Notes: generated by a model from the letters alone, not told the origin. Positions 38,053 through 47,661 are shown, numbered from the stretch's first letter. The stretch: 64,000 bases of DNA from Enterobacter sp. Cy-643 (GCF_011752815.1 NZ_VWWV01000001.1:124001-188000); one strand, 5' to 3'. Program-made: numbers and translations.

Positions 38053-39303
38053 TTACCTGGTGGTCAGATTTAAAGAAGGGTGTTGGTTACCGGGGGCTGA
38101 GTCTTTGAGCAGCAAAGCGGAAATCAGCGTGAGCGCCAGAACCAGCCCGGCCAGAATCATGTAGGTGTCCGCGAAGCCTAGCTGGTCGTAGCCGCGCCCC
38201 ACCAGTGGAGAAAGTACGGTGGCGCAAATCGACGTTATAAACTGGAAGCCCACCAGATACAGCGTGGCCGAGAGCCGCTGATCGAACTGCGTGGTGATGT
38301 ACTTAAACATTGAAATAAGCAGGATAGGAAGCTCAACGGCGTGCAGTAGCTTCATGCAGGAGATGGTCAACGGATCGCTTGCCATGCCGGAGCCAAAAAT
38401 ACGTATGGCCATGATCAGACCGCTGAGCAGCAGCCCGCGTTTGGCCCCGATGCGGTTGACGAGCATTGGGGCGAGAAACATTCCGCCCGCTTCCAGAAAG
38501 ACCTGGAAGGAGTTGAGAAAACCAAACATTTCGTTGCCGCGCTGTACGTCGTTAAACAGCGAGGCGAAGTACACCGGAAACTGCTGATCGTAAACGTTGT
38601 AGACGCTGACGCCGCAAACGAAAAGAACCAGCGCCCAGAAGCGAGAAAGCTTTAGCAGTCCGAAGGCATCGCCCAGCGTAAGGGCGCTGGCTTTGCCGTA
38701 TTCCAGCTCGCTGAGGGCATTGGGCTGCATATCGCGCATGCGCCACAGCAGCAGCAGAAACAGGCAGGCCGAGGCGCTACCCATCCAAAAATTCAGCTGT
38801 GGATTGAGATTAAAGAGCAGCCCGGCAAAAAATGTGGCGCCAGCCCAACCTAAAGAGCCCCACATGCGTGACTTGCCGTATTCAAAGCCAACGATGCGGC
38901 TGACGCGCTCGGTGTAGGATTCCAGCGCACCAATCCCGGCGAAGAAAGTTGCCCCGACATAAAGCCCGACGCTGATAGCACCTGCGACGATATTTATCTG
39001 GAGCAAGGGCGTGCAGACGAAGATAAACCAGGGCCCGCTTATCAGAAGCAGGACGCCTATCGCCCACAGCAGCGATTTACGAAGCCCCAGTTTGTCCTGA
39101 ATAAAGCCGTACAGCGGTTGGGCACACAGCGCAGTGAAGGCGATGATGGAGAAGATCAGTCCGGTTTCCGCCCCTTTCAGGCCGATTTTCTGGTTTAGCC
39201 AAAGGGCTATCAGTGAAAATGCCGATGACCAGGTCCAGAAAAAGGTAAACAGCAGCCCGCTCAGGATCAGATAGTGGTGTTTATTGCGTTTGGTCAGTGC
39301 CAT
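38053..39303 (-). CDS. cscB: sucrose:proton symporter
   Basis: CscB (416 residues) is an oligosaccharide:H+ symporter of the major facilitator superfamily, homologous to LacY, with twelve membrane segments. Landmarks are LSGLLFTFFWTWSSAFSLIALWLNQ at the N-terminus, ALCAQPLYGFIQDKLGLRKSLLW for the loop 2-3 motif, and YNVYDQQFPVYFASLF. It is the first gene of cscB-cscA, preceded by a regulated promoter region with two repressor palindromes and a CRP site. Confidence 0.94.
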   Translation of the reverse strand: MALTKRNKHHYLILSGLLFTFFWTWSSAFSLIALWLNQKIGLKGAETGLIFSIIAFTALCAQPLYGFIQDKLGLRKSLLWAIGVLLLISGPWFIFVCTPLLQINIVAGAISVGLYVGATFFAGIGALESYTERVSRIVGFEYGKSRMWGSLGWAGATFFAGLLFNLNPQLNFWMGSASACLFLLLLWRMRDMQPNALSELEYGKASALTLGDAFGLLKLSRFWALVLFVCGVSVYNVYDQQFPVYFASLFNDVQRGNEMFGFLNSFQVFLEAGGMFLAPMLVNRIGAKRGLLLSGLIMAIRIFGSGMASDPLTISCMKLLHAVELPILLISMFKYITTQFDQRLSATLYLVGFQFITSICATVLSPLVGRGYDQLGFADTYMILAGLVLALTLISALLLKDSAPGNQHPSLNLTTR

Positions 39304-39337
39304 GTGTGCAGTCTCTGAGTGCTTGAATGACCGTATT

Positions 39338-39413
39338 GTTAACGTTAACTTTTAAGCGGGAGAAGGGAGTGAAGTTCATAAATGTGATGTTAATCGCAAT
39401 AGTTAACGTTAAC
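39338..39413. promoter_or_regulatory. cscBA control region: two CscR-type operators flanking a CRP site
   Basis: The perfect palindrome GTTAACGTTAAC occurs twice, at 39338-39349 and 39402-39413, exactly 64 bp apart (about six helical turns). Between them TGTGA-TGTTAA-TCGCA (39383-39398) matches the CRP consensus at nine of ten positions. Two identical, phased operators suggest DNA looping by a LacI-type repressor such as CscR. Confidence 0.8.
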
Positions 39414-39470
39414 AATGTGATTTTGTGATCCAGATTGGATCATCAGCGAGAGGGGGAAACAGAGAGAAGC

Positions 39471-39491
39471 CCGATGCAGGGCACCGGGCGT
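39471..39491 (-). terminator. hairpin after the metI-like gene
   Basis: GCCCGATGC-AGG-GCACCGGGC forms a stem with one mismatch, 14 bp beyond the stop codon on the minus strand. The T-run is poor (TTCTC), so the call is tentative. Confidence 0.45.
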
Positions 39492-39504
39492 TCATCAGGG
39501 GAGA

Positions 39505-40164
39505 TCAGCGGCGGTGCGCCAGGCGGCGAACTAAATGGTCGCCGAGGCTTTGCACCAGATGCACCATTACAATCAGGATGATGACCGTCCCGACCATGAC
39601 CTGATTGTTAAAGCGCTGGTAGCCGTAGCGAATGGCCAGGTCGCCCAGACCGCCACCGCCGATCACGCCGGCCATTGACGAAAAGCCTATCAGCATGACT
39701 ATCGTGAGCGTGATGCCCGCCAGAATGGCAGGTAGCGCCTCGGGCAGCAGCACTTTGCTCACCACGTGCCAGGCGTTGCCGCCCATCGACAGAATGGCTT
39801 CAATGCGGCCTTTATCTACCTCATCCAGCGCGCTTTCGACCACGCGGGCGAAGAAGGGAAAGGCGCCGATGGTGATGGGCACCACCGCCGCGGTGCTGCC
39901 GAGCGTGGTGCCGACGATAATGCGGGTCAGCGGGATCAGCGCAATAAGCAGGACAATAAACGGCAACGAGCGCCCCACGTTAATGATGCTGCCGAGTACC
40001 TGATTCAGGCGGGGCGCAGGTAATACCGCATCCCGGCGGGTCAGGAACAGCAGGACGCCAAGCGGCAGCCCAATCAGTACGGTAAACAGCCCGGCCAGGC
40101 CCACCATGTAAAGCGTGTCGAGGGTGCCGTCCAGCAGCAGCGGCCACAAATCTTCCCAACTCAT
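39505..40164 (-). CDS. methionine-type ABC permease (MetI family)
   Basis: This 219-residue permease has about five membrane segments and the EAA loop ([27 protein letters not shown]), following E. coli MetI in length and in [26 protein letters not shown] choose ATG 40164, which overlaps the ATPase stop codon as ATGA; ATG 40176 is also possible. It is the last gene of an operon with an oxygenase, binding protein and ATPase. It is a paralogue of the true metNIQ system rather than that system, as no MetJ operator is seen here. Confidence 0.85.
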   Translation of the reverse strand: MSWEDLWPLLLDGTLDTLYMVGLAGLFTVLIGLPLGVLLFLTRRDAVLPAPRLNQVLGSIINVGRSLPFIVLLIALIPLTRIIVGTTLGSTAAVVPITIGAFPFFARVVESALDEVDKGRIEAILSMGGNAWHVVSKVLLPEALPAILAGITLTIVMLIGFSSMAGVIGGGGLGDLAIRYGYQRFNNQVMVGTVIILIVMVHLVQSLGDHLVRRLAHRR

Positions 40165-40952
40165 GCTACTTCGCATAAGACTCTCCCTTCCACGCCGTGG
40201 CGGCGTAAGAACTCGCGTTCGGCCTCTGCGTCGTGCAGCAGTGAAGTGCGTAACCTGGAGAACGGGTCGACTAATCGTTCAGACAGCGGGCCGCTTTCGA
40301 TTAATTGGCCGTGCTCCAGCAGCGCCGCGTGATCGCAGATGGCTTTGACGACTTCCAGCTGATGGGTGATCAGCACGACAGTCAGCCCAAGCTGGCGGTT
40401 GATGTCCGCCAGCAGGGCCAGAATTGAGGCGGTTGTGTCAGGATCCAGCGCGCTGGTGGCCTCATCGCAGAGCAGGATTTCCGGATGGGCGGCTAGCGCC
40501 CGGGCAATGCCAACGCGCTGTTTTTGCCCGCCGGAAAGCTGGGACGGAAAGGCTTTGGCTTTGTCGCTCAGGCCCACAAGATTCAGCAACTCGGCGACAC
40601 GCTTTTGGCGAGCCTCACGCGGCGTGCCGGAGATTTCCAGAGGCACGGCGACGTTGTCTTCCACGCTGCGGGCGTGAATCAGATTGAAATGCTGGAACAC
40701 CATGCCTGTGCGCTGGCGATGCTGGCGAAGCTCGCGCTGGTTAAAAGTAGTGATGTCCCGGTCATTCATGATAATGCGGCCCGAGGTGGGCCGCTCCAGC
40801 AGATTGAGACAGCGAATAAGCGTACTTTTTCCGGCGCCGCTGCGGCCCAGAATGCCGTAAATCGCGCCATCCGGAACCACAAGGTTAATGTCATCCAGCG
40901 CCGGTCGGCCTTCTCCGGCATACACTTTGCTCAGCCGCTCAAGGGCGATCAT
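40161..40952 (-). CDS. methionine-type ABC ATPase (MetN family)
   Basis: The product (263 residues) is a single ABC domain with Walker [10 protein letters not shown], signature [15 protein letters not shown] and Walker [16 protein letters not shown]. It is shorter than E. coli MetN (about 343): the C-terminal ACT-like methionine-sensing domain is missing, so transport may not be subject to methionine trans-inhibition. The start overlaps the binding-protein stop codon by four bases. Confidence 0.87.
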   Translation of the reverse strand: MIALERLSKVYAGEGRPALDDINLVVPDGAIYGILGRSGAGKSTLIRCLNLLERPTSGRIIMNDRDITTFNQRELRQHRQRTGMVFQHFNLIHARSVEDNVAVPLEISGTPREARQKRVAELLNLVGLSDKAKAFPSQLSGGQKQRVGIARALAAHPEILLCDEATSALDPDTTASILALLADINRQLGLTVVLITHQLEVVKAICDHAALLEHGQLIESGPLSERLVDPFSRLRTSLLHDAEAEREFLRRHGVEGRVLCEVA

Positions 40953-41758
40953 GACTTAGTCTCTACCGGAATAACCGAGCCGTTGTACTGTTTGCGAATG
41001 AACTCGGCCACCTGAGGGGATTCGAGGTCTTTTGCCAGCTGTTTGATACGCGGATCGTTTTCCAGATTCGGGTTGGTGACCAGAATATTGGCGTAGGGGT
41101 TATGGGTCGCGCTTTCAAGGCCAAGAGAGTCTTTGGCCGGGCTGAGTCCAGCTTCCAGTGCGTAGTTGCCGTTGATCACGCCCAGGCCTACGTCATCCAG
41201 CGAGCGGGGAATCTGCGGGGATTCAACTTCCAGGATTTTCAGCTTCTTCGGGTTGCTGGCGATGTCTTTGGGCGTCGCCTGATTGGTGGCGGCGTCTTTA
41301 AATTCCGGTTTGAGGGCGATCAGGCCTTTGTCCTGGAGCAGGTAAAGGGCGCGGCTGAGGTTGGTGACGTTGTTCGGCACCGCGATGGTTGCGCCTTCCG
41401 GAACGGATTTCAGATCTTTGTATTTGTGAGAGTAGATGCCCAGCGGTTCGATATGTACCGTGGCGGCAACGACAAATTTCTTGCCGAGCGCTTTTTCCTG
41501 GTCACGCAAATAAGGCACATGCTGGAAATAGTTGGCATCGACGTCGCCGTTCGCCAGCAGTTCGTTGGCGTTAACCCCGTTACTCAGTTCGACGACCTTC
41601 AGCTTGAGGCTGGGATCGAGTTTTTGCACAAAGGCGAGGATTTCCGCATGCGGGACCGGATCTGCCGCGACGCGCAGCGCATCTGCGGCCTGTGCCGCGA
41701 AAGCCAGAGACAGTGACAGCGCAACGCCAGCTAATGTAAAAGCGGTCTTTTTCATCAT
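40949..41758 (-). CDS. MetQ/NlpA-family binding protein
   Basis: The product (269 residues) is a NlpA-family periplasmic binding protein. Its signal peptide ends in [10 protein letters not shown], a signal peptidase I site, with no lipobox cysteine, unlike lipoprotein MetQ. The family segments [21 protein letters not shown] and [17 protein letters not shown] are present. It lies 26 bp downstream of the oxygenase gene. The ligand is probably methionine-like or another small sulfur compound; the exact one is unknown. Confidence 0.86.
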   Translation of the reverse strand: MMKKTAFTLAGVALSLSLAFAAQAADALRVAADPVPHAEILAFVQKLDPSLKLKVVELSNGVNANELLANGDVDANYFQHVPYLRDQEKALGKKFVVAATVHIEPLGIYSHKYKDLKSVPEGATIAVPNNVTNLSRALYLLQDKGLIALKPEFKDAATNQATPKDIASNPKKLKILEVESPQIPRSLDDVGLGVINGNYALEAGLSPAKDSLGLESATHNPYANILVTNPNLENDPRIKQLAKDLESPQVAEFIRKQYNGSVIPVETKS

Positions 41759-41784
41759 TATTTTCCTGTTATTTTAGTGTGTTA

Positions 41785-42822
41785 TTAAGCGATCAGTTCA
41801 CTGCTGTTACGAAGGACATCCGGGTAATAGCGTTCCGCCACGTCAGGGTGTGAGCGCAGGCGGCCTTTCAGATAGTTCCAGCCCACGTCGCGCAGCAGCG
41901 GGTTCTGCGGGTCGCTTTCTGGCCCCTGGGCTTCGCGAGCCAGCGCTTCCGGGAGCTGATAAACCGGCACCACGGCGTTGAGCTGTGCGCCCAGGAAGAA
42001 GGCGATGGACAGGCGTTCTTCATCCTGAGGAGGAGAAACTACGCGGTGGACGGTAGCCCGCAGATAGCCGTTGGTGGCCAGCTCCAGCAGTTCGCCAATA
42101 TTGACCACAAAGCTGCCCGGCAGCGGCTGGGCATCGACCCAGTTATCCGGCGAGACTTCGACCTGCAGGCCTTTTTTCTCGTCCTGCAGCAGGAAACTCA
42201 GGAAGCCGGAGTCCTTGTGAGCGCCAACGCCCTGGCTACTCTGCGTGGCAGACTGCCCCGGATAGCGAATCAGCTTAATGTGTTCGTTGGGCAGGTTGCC
42301 GTACAGGTCGTCAAAGGCATCGGTCGGCAGGCTCAGGGCTTCGGCAAAGGTGCGCAACAGTTTTAACGCCACGGCGGTCATTTCGCTTTGCCACTGTAAA
42401 AGCGTGGGTTTGAGTTCTGGCCTGGCGGTCGGCCAGAGGTTTGGCCCCTGCAGGCGACGCCACGCCGGGGCGTATTCATCCGGCGGCAGTGCCTGGCGTT
42501 CTGCACCGAGGTCAAACTGTTCGCGCCAGTCGGGCTGGCCGCGGGTAAGTTCGCTGGCCGCGCGGTTGTAGCCACGGAAATGCGGCGAATGGATCATCGC
42601 CACCTGCTGTTTTTCATCGTCGGGGAGGGCAAAGAAGCTGCGGGCCTGGTCCTGGACCGCCTGCTGCAGGTCAGGGCTAATGCCGTGGTTGATCAGGTAG
42701 AAAAAGCCAATTTCTCGCGCGGCGTAGCGCAGCTGGCTGAGGAAGGCTGCACGGTCAGTTTCGCTGCCGTTAAGCTGGGACAGGTCAAGAATCGGCAGTG
42801 CCAGGCCTGGATTGGTGCTCAT
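41785..42822 (-). CDS. 2-oxoglutarate/Fe(II) oxygenase, isopenicillin N synthase-like
   Basis: This 345-residue protein has an N-terminal DIOX_N domain (IGFFYLINHGISPDLQ near 38-53) and a C-terminal double-stranded beta-helix with the iron triad His202-x-Asp204 (AHKDSGF) and His259 (ATVHRVVSP), and the 2-oxoglutarate-binding Arg270-x-Ser272. It is the first gene of an operon with the MetQNI-like importer. It likely oxidises the imported compound, perhaps an amino acid or sulfur compound. I do not recognise a characterised orthologue. Confidence 0.85.
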   Translation of the reverse strand: MSTNPGLALPILDLSQLNGSETDRAAFLSQLRYAAREIGFFYLINHGISPDLQQAVQDQARSFFALPDDEKQQVAMIHSPHFRGYNRAASELTRGQPDWREQFDLGAERQALPPDEYAPAWRRLQGPNLWPTARPELKPTLLQWQSEMTAVALKLLRTFAEALSLPTDAFDDLYGNLPNEHIKLIRYPGQSATQSSQGVGAHKDSGFLSFLLQDEKKGLQVEVSPDNWVDAQPLPGSFVVNIGELLELATNGYLRATVHRVVSPPQDEERLSIAFFLGAQLNAVVPVYQLPEALAREAQGPESDPQNPLLRDVGWNYLKGRLRSHPDVAERYYPDVLRNSSELIA

Positions 42823-43132
42823 AGTTTACTCCGGTCAATAAAGTCTTAGAAAAGGCGGTCGGGTTGAGTTCGGCACAACAGCGGCACAGCATCATGGCAA
42901 TGTCCTTCTGGATACGGTCGGGTAGCGTTAGCGCTTACCTTGCCGCAATCAAAAAACCTCGCCCAATATTGTTATCTTCTAAGGTATGACCCGGTGGGGT
43001 TCTAAGCATTTGCGGAAACGAGAAAAGTCTAATCATTGCAAAATATTTCAATGAATAGGGGTAACTTATGGATTTCACTGAGGCTTAATTACATTTAGAA
43101 ATAGTTAACGAGCAGTTAAGTTATGGCGGCAG

Positions 43133-43159
43133 TTAAGTTTATGGGTTTTATGCCGAAGA
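43133..43159 (+). promoter_or_regulatory. sigma-28 (FliA) promoter of the chemoreceptor gene
   Basis: TTAAGTTT, an 11-bp spacer, then GCCGAAGA closely match the flagellar sigma-28 consensus TAAAGTTT-N11-GCCGATAA. The -10 element ends 42 bp before the chemoreceptor ATG. The rest of the 379-bp gap (42823-43201) holds no gene that I can support. Confidence 0.7.
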
Positions 43160-43201
43160 GGTTGCTAAGCGTTTCGCTTTCTACCCCCAGGTATCTTCAT
43201 C

Positions 43202-45106
43202 ATGCTAAAAACTACACAATCCCGATTTATTACCTCTTTATGTTTGTTTTTCATGTTGTTAATTGCGGTTACTTCGCTGGTGATTCACTTTTTTGTGACG
43301 CCGCAGCTGAAGCGCAATGAAACCCAGCTGATTCGCTTCGAAGTGGATAACGTGGCGGTCAATATTACCGAGCAGATGAACCGGGTACAGGCGCAGATGC
43401 GCAGCATTACCCAGTCCGTGTCTGCGATGCAAAGCGATGATATTAATAAGTTATTGCCGACGCTGGTGGATCAGTACCAGGATGTGAACGTGTTTGGCGG
43501 CGGCATCTGGCCTCTGCCGGAAAAACGCGAGGCGGGGCGCAATAAGTTCAGCACTTTCTTTGCCCGCAACGGCAGCAATAAACTTGAAGAAAATACCTAT
43601 TGGAACTCAGATGCCGCGCCTAACTACTACGAGCAGGTGTGGTACAAAGCCGGGCTGGCTTCTCCGGCAGGGCAATGTGCCTGGGCAAACGCTTACCAGG
43701 ATGATGCCAGCCCGCAGCCGCGGACTAACTGCGCCATGGCGATTACCAAAGAGGGCCAGCCGTGGGGCGTGGCAACCATCGACGTGACGCTGGGCTTCTT
43801 TAATCAGCTGGCCAAACAGATGAGCGAAGCGGTGAAAGGCCAGGTGCTGATCATCGAAGCCGACGGGAAAGTCGTCGGCAACGCGGATCAGATTGGCAAA
43901 ACGGCGGGCTTAAAAAATCTTTCTGAGCTGAGCGGCTCGCTGCCAATGGCGAAAGCGGTTCAGGCAATGCTGCCCGGTTTCAATGCCAGCCAGAGCGGTG
44001 AGAATGAATACGATAACGACGGCACTTCGCACACCGTTATTTTACAGACGGTAAAAGGCAGCCCGTGGATTCTGGCGGTTGACCTGCCAACTGCGCTGCT
44101 GACCAAACAAACGGACGCAATTCTGCTGCGCCTTGGCATGGTTCAGATCCCGATGGCGATCGTTTTGCTCGGGATCCTGGTGCTGTTTGTGCGCAATATG
44201 ATGCGTCGCCTGGGCGATCTTAACCGTAATATCAGCCGGCTTTCCGCCGGTGGTGCTGACCTCACGCAGCGCCTTGAGCCCACCAGTAGCCCGGAGTTTA
44301 ACGCCATTATCGACAGTTTTAACGGCGTGATTAGTTACCTGCAAACCATGCTGCGGCAGGTGGGGGATAGCGCCCGGGCCATTTCTTCGGCCTCTCATCA
44401 GATTGCGACAGGCAACCAGGATCTGTCCGCCCGCACCGAAGATCAGGCCAGTTCGATTGAGCAAACGGCGGCCTCGATGGAGGAGCTGACCAGCACCGTT
44501 CGCCAGAATGCCGACAACGCCGCCCACGCCAACGAGCTGGCGCGCGAAGCGTCCAGCGTGGCGGTGAAAGGGGGAGAAGTAGTGAAGCAGGTCGTCAGCA
44601 CGATGAATGCTATTCAGACTTCTTCCGGCAAAGTAGTGGATATTATCAGCGTGATCGACAGCATCGCTTTCCAGACCAATATCCTGGCGCTCAACGCCGC
44701 TGTTGAGGCAGCCCGAGCCGGTGAGCAGGGCAGAGGTTTTGCGGTTGTGGCTTCTGAGGTTCGCAGCCTGGCTCAGCGCTCTGCGCAATCGGCGCGGGAA
44801 ATTAAAGCGCTGATCGAAAATTCGGTGAGCAATGTGAATCTGGGGACTGAGCTGGTTAATCAGGCTGGCAGCACCATGGAAGAGCTGACTCAGGGCGTGC
44901 GTAACGTGACGACGCTGATGGCTGAAATTATGTCTTCCAGCCGCGAGCAGAGCACCGGCATTGAGCAGGTGAATCTGGCGATTAATCAGCTGGATAGCAC
45001 CACGCAGCAGAACGCCGCGCTGGTTCAGGAAGTCTCTTCCGCCTCGCATTCGATGGCGGAACAATCCACCCAGCTTGAGCGTGTAGTCGCCGGATTTAAA
45101 CTCTAA
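43202..45106 (+). CDS. methyl-accepting chemotaxis protein with periplasmic Cache-type sensor
   Basis: The product (634 residues) has transmembrane helices at about 10-32 and 313-335 enclosing a long periplasmic ligand-binding domain of PDC/Cache type. A HAMP domain (about 336-390) and a signalling domain follow, with the conserved hairpin tip [33 protein letters not shown]. It has no C-terminal NWETF-type pentapeptide, so it would rely on other receptors for efficient methylation. A sigma-28 promoter upstream places it in the flagellar regulon. The ligand is unknown. Confidence 0.92.
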   Translation: MLKTTQSRFITSLCLFFMLLIAVTSLVIHFFVTPQLKRNETQLIRFEVDNVAVNITEQMNRVQAQMRSITQSVSAMQSDDINKLLPTLVDQYQDVNVFGGGIWPLPEKREAGRNKFSTFFARNGSNKLEENTYWNSDAAPNYYEQVWYKAGLASPAGQCAWANAYQDDASPQPRTNCAMAITKEGQPWGVATIDVTLGFFNQLAKQMSEAVKGQVLIIEADGKVVGNADQIGKTAGLKNLSELSGSLPMAKAVQAMLPGFNASQSGENEYDNDGTSHTVILQTVKGSPWILAVDLPTALLTKQTDAILLRLGMVQIPMAIVLLGILVLFVRNMMRRLGDLNRNISRLSAGGADLTQRLEPTSSPEFNAIIDSFNGVISYLQTMLRQVGDSARAISSASHQIATGNQDLSARTEDQASSIEQTAASMEELTSTVRQNADNAAHANELAREASSVAVKGGEVVKQVVSTMNAIQTSSGKVVDIISVIDSIAFQTNILALNAAVEAARAGEQGRGFAVVASEVRSLAQRSAQSAREIKALIENSVSNVNLGTELVNQAGSTMEELTQGVRNVTTLMAEIMSSSREQSTGIEQVNLAINQLDSTTQQNAALVQEVSSASHSMAEQSTQLERVVAGFKL

Positions 45107-45111
45107 TCACA

Positions 45112-45143
45112 GCGGGCACCCAGGTGGTGCCCGCTTCTTTTTG
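45112..45143 (+). terminator. rho-independent terminator of the chemoreceptor gene
   Basis: GCGGGCACC-CAGGT-GGTGCCCGC forms a perfect 9-bp stem followed by TTCTTTTT, six bases after the stop codon. Confidence 0.85.
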
Positions 45144-45202
45144 GCCTACCTTCCCGTTGAAACCCCGCTTGCAATTTGCCCAATCATCTTTTATTTTATT
45201 GT

Positions 45203-45216
45203 TACGTTATAACGTA
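45203..45216. promoter_or_regulatory. Zur-type operator before the L31/L36 paralogue pair
   Basis: TACGTTATAACGTA is a perfect 14-bp palindrome with the TTATAA core seen in Zur boxes (consensus around TGTTATAATATAACA). It ends 14 bp before the rpmE2 start. Zinc-responsive control of these ribosomal paralogues is established in E. coli. Confidence 0.6.
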
Positions 45217-45230
45217 TCGGAATGATTTTT

Positions 45231-45491
45231 ATGCAGCGCGATATCCATCCGTTTTACCGGACCGTGGTGTTTCACGACACCAGCGTAAATGAATATTTTA
45301 AAGTGGGCTCGACGATCAAGACCGACCGCGAGATTGAGCTGGATGGGGTGACTTATCCCTATGTGACGATCGAAGTCTCTTCTGCTTCGCATCCTCATTA
45401 CACCGGCAAACAGAAAGTCTTCGTCAATGAAGGTGGCCCGGCGCGCTTCCAGCAGCGTTTTGGCAAGTTCTTTGGCGGGAAGGAGTCTTAA
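45231..45491 (+). CDS. rpmE2: 50S ribosomal protein L31 type B (zinc-independent)
   Basis: This 86-residue protein matches E. coli YkgM ([31 protein letters not shown]) and lacks the Cys residues that bind zinc in normal L31. It replaces L31 on the ribosome when zinc is scarce, releasing zinc. I choose the second ATG (45231) to fit the family length; ATG 45222 would add three residues. It lies three bases upstream of the L36 paralogue, with a Zur-like palindrome before it. Confidence 0.93.
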   Translation: MQRDIHPFYRTVVFHDTSVNEYFKVGSTIKTDREIELDGVTYPYVTIEVSSASHPHYTGKQKVFVNEGGPARFQQRFGKFFGGKES

Positions 45492-45494
45492 GAA

Positions 45495-45635
45495 ATGCAG
45501 GTATTGAATTCACTTCGCAGTGCAAAACAGCGCCACCCCGATTGCCAGATTGTGAAGCGTAAGGGGCGGCTGTATGTGATTTGCAAATCTAATCCGCGTT
45601 TTAAAGCGGTGCAGGGACGGAAGAAACGTCGCTAG
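45495..45635 (+). CDS. rpmJ2: 50S ribosomal protein L36 type B (zinc-independent)
   Basis: The 46-residue product begins [20 protein letters not shown] and ends [12 protein letters not shown], nearly identical to E. coli YkgO. It keeps only two cysteines and lacks the full zinc-ligand set of canonical L36. It is co-transcribed with rpmE2 as a zinc-sparing pair. Confidence 0.94.
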   Translation: MQVLNSLRSAKQRHPDCQIVKRKGRLYVICKSNPRFKAVQGRKKRR

Positions 45636-45638
45636 CGG

Positions 45639-46115
45639 TCATCGCTCACCCGCAGGCTGTTGGCGGGTGAGTGAGAAGACGTCATAAAACGACAGTTCCC
45701 CTTTGCGGCTGAGCATTTTGTGCAACAAGGATTTTTGCTCTTCATCCACGCCCGGGGAGTTAAGAATTTCATCGATCAGCGCCCCAGGTACGTTGCGGGT
45801 GTTGTACCATTCGCCGTTATAGCAAACGCGCAGGTCGAGGACGTCAATATCGCTGTAGCGGTAGCGAGGGTTGACGTCAAAGAAGAAAAACGCGTTCATC
45901 AGCGCGAACAGCACGACCAGCAGCCATACTGAGCCCGCCAGGGTTTCTGATTCCAGCATTACCCACATTGTGGCAAACCAGCCAATATACATGCCGATAA
46001 ACAATCCGGGATGCTTGCGGATAAAACTGATACTGAAGCGCGGGCGGTTATCGCGCTTTTCAGTTTCATTCAGATGTTCGATGGTATTGGTGAGCAGGCG
46101 CTGAATTTCTGACAT
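45639..46115 (-). CDS. ylaC: YlaC family inner-membrane protein
   Basis: The 158-residue protein has two adjacent membrane helices (about 33-54 and 58-80) and a soluble C-terminal half with the conserved [30 protein letters not shown] stretch. It is collinear with E. coli YlaC and next to maa as in E. coli. The function is unknown. It is convergent with rpmJ2, three bases apart. Confidence 0.9.
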   Translation of the reverse strand: MSEIQRLLTNTIEHLNETEKRDNRPRFSISFIRKHPGLFIGMYIGWFATMWVMLESETLAGSVWLLVVLFALMNAFFFFDVNPRYRYSDIDVLDLRVCYNGEWYNTRNVPGALIDEILNSPGVDEEQKSLLHKMLSRKGELSFYDVFSLTRQQPAGER

Positions 46116-46240
46116 GGTGTGCCTTCTAAGTTCTCTGTTTCGGTTGTACGCATGACCAGACTATTTTAAGAACCACGGGCCAGGCAAAAAAGTAACAGAT
46201 AAGCCAAAAATAACCATAACAGTTAACAGATCTGGCCGCC

Positions 46241-46792
46241 TTACAGCATCTTAATAATACGGGCCGGGTTACCCGCCACAACGCAGTTGGCCGGAATATC
46301 TTTGGTGACCACCGAGCCTGAACCTACCACGACATTATCGCCAATATTCACGCCGGGATTAATCACAGCGCGCCCGCCAATCCAGACGTTATTGCCAATC
46401 GTCACCGGCTTGCCAAATTCAACGCCGCTATTTCGTGCTTCAGCATCCAGAGGGTGTGTTGCGGTATAAATATGCACGCCGGGCGCCAGCATACAGTTGT
46501 CGCCAATGCGAATAGGACAAGGGTCCAGCATGACGCATTCGAAATTGGCGTAGAAGTTTTTACCCAGGTAGATGTTATAGCCATAGTCGCAGCGGAAAGT
46601 GGGTTCGATGTACGCCCCTTCGCTCTGGCCAAGCAGCTCGGCCAGGATCTCATCGCGGTATGCCTGTTCGTCCGGAGAGCTTTGGTTGTAGCGATGCAGC
46701 AGCTGCCGTGCTTTGTGGCTCTCCAGCTGCAGGGTTTCGTCTCCAGGCCGGTATAGTTCACCGGCAATCATTTTACGCTTTTCTTCACTCAT
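46241..46792 (-). CDS. maa: maltose O-acetyltransferase
   Basis: Maa (183 residues) is a left-handed beta-helix acetyltransferase using acetyl-CoA to acetylate maltose and other sugars. An N-terminal Mac domain (about 5-60) precedes hexapeptide repeats; the catalytic His is in [17 protein letters not shown], and [22 protein letters not shown] forms the last coils. Two ATGs are adjacent; the second (46792, MSEEKRKM) fits E. coli. Confidence 0.94.
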   Translation of the reverse strand: MSEEKRKMIAGELYRPGDETLQLESHKARQLLHRYNQSSPDEQAYRDEILAELLGQSEGAYIEPTFRCDYGYNIYLGKNFYANFECVMLDPCPIRIGDNCMLAPGVHIYTATHPLDAEARNSGVEFGKPVTIGNNVWIGGRAVINPGVNIGDNVVVGSGSVVTKDIPANCVVAGNPARIIKML

Positions 46793-47043
46793 CACGGGTT
46801 CCCTCTTCAGTGGCCTGCAAGGCTACCTGAATTTAGAGAGAAAAGAGTGGGTATCGTTCCCTGAGCGTGATGAATCTCACGTCGCAGACTGCGGCGCGGC
46901 AAAGTTAGCGTTGAGGAGTGCTTGCGGTATTTCGCTGGCGGGTTAACGGGCGTTAATCCAAACCTGTGCAACATCGACTGAGACAAACCAGACAATAACG
47001 AAGATGAAATGTGATTTAAAATATTATTTAATAAAATTTTATA

Positions 47044-47259
47044 TTAGCGAATAAATTTCCACACTGAAGGTGGGATTTTGTCATACAGTTTATTCATCGT
47101 CAGTTCTGCAAGACGGTGGTCGGCTGCTGAATAAAATACCGCCAGTTCATTATCTGATAATTCATATTTATTTTTTTCTATTACGCGTTCCAGCGTATCA
47201 ATTGTCTGACAACGCCGCAGGCGCATCAAATAATCGGTCTTAGTGAGCTTGGTAGTCAT
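47044..47259 (-). CDS. hha: haemolysin-expression-modulating protein Hha
   Basis: Hha (71 residues) is a small YmoA-family protein that binds H-NS and helps silence horizontally acquired genes; it is also the toxin partner of TomB. The sequence [30 protein letters not shown] is typical. It lies 27 bp after tomB on the same strand in AT-rich DNA. The 248 bp on to maa hold no gene that I can support. Confidence 0.96.
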   Translation of the reverse strand: MTTKLTKTDYLMRLRRCQTIDTLERVIEKNKYELSDNELAVFYSAADHRLAELTMNKLYDKIPPSVWKFIR

Positions 47260-47286
47260 AAATTCGCCTTAAGTATTTTAATATTT

Positions 47287-47661
47287 TTAGAACGAGTGGC
47301 TTACTGGGTTAGCGCGACTCTCACTGATGAAACATCTGAACAAGCGATTCCCTGATTTACGCCACCGCTGCAAGTCCTGTGCGTTGATGCCGTAATTGCT
47401 AAATAACATAAAAGTATCGTCCAGGTATTCATCAATTTGTTCAATCAATTTGCTCTCATCTGGATACTTAATCTTATAATTAAGCGCCGATGCAGCAATG
47501 TGTTCAATCAATTCATTCAACTGAAGATTAATGGCCGACGTAGGATCATTAACCCATCCATGATTGCTCTCACCAAGATTGGTCAGACAATCGTGATACA
47601 GACTCTCACAAAGGAACTTAAGCTGCGCAATGTCGTGCCGCTTTGGTGAGTATTCGTCCAT
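47287..47661 (-). CDS. tomB: Hha toxicity modulator TomB
   Basis: TomB (124 residues) counteracts Hha and affects biofilm formation. The start MDEYSPKRHDIAQLKFLCESLYHD at 47661 has AAGGGGCAGCACT upstream and gives the E. coli length; a longer frame to 47778 crosses unrelated DNA. The conserved cysteine needed for oxidation of Hha is probably in NRLFRCFISE. It is co-transcribed with hha. Confidence 0.95.
   Translation of the reverse strand: MDEYSPKRHDIAQLKFLCESLYHDCLTNLGESNHGWVNDPTSAINLQLNELIEHIAASALNYKIKYPDESKLIEQIDEYLDDTFMLFSNYGINAQDLQRWRKSGNRLFRCFISESRANPVSHSF

Noticed and set aside
42823-42960. MetJ box before the oxygenase/MetQNI-like operon
   Set aside because: The best 8-mers here match AGACGTCT at no more than half the positions and are not in tandem, unlike the three arrays in the salvage island.
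45107-45200. Possible tRNA or small RNA gene after the chemoreceptor
   Set aside because: Only the intrinsic terminator stem is present; no cloverleaf, CCA-type acceptor stem or anticodon arm can be drawn.
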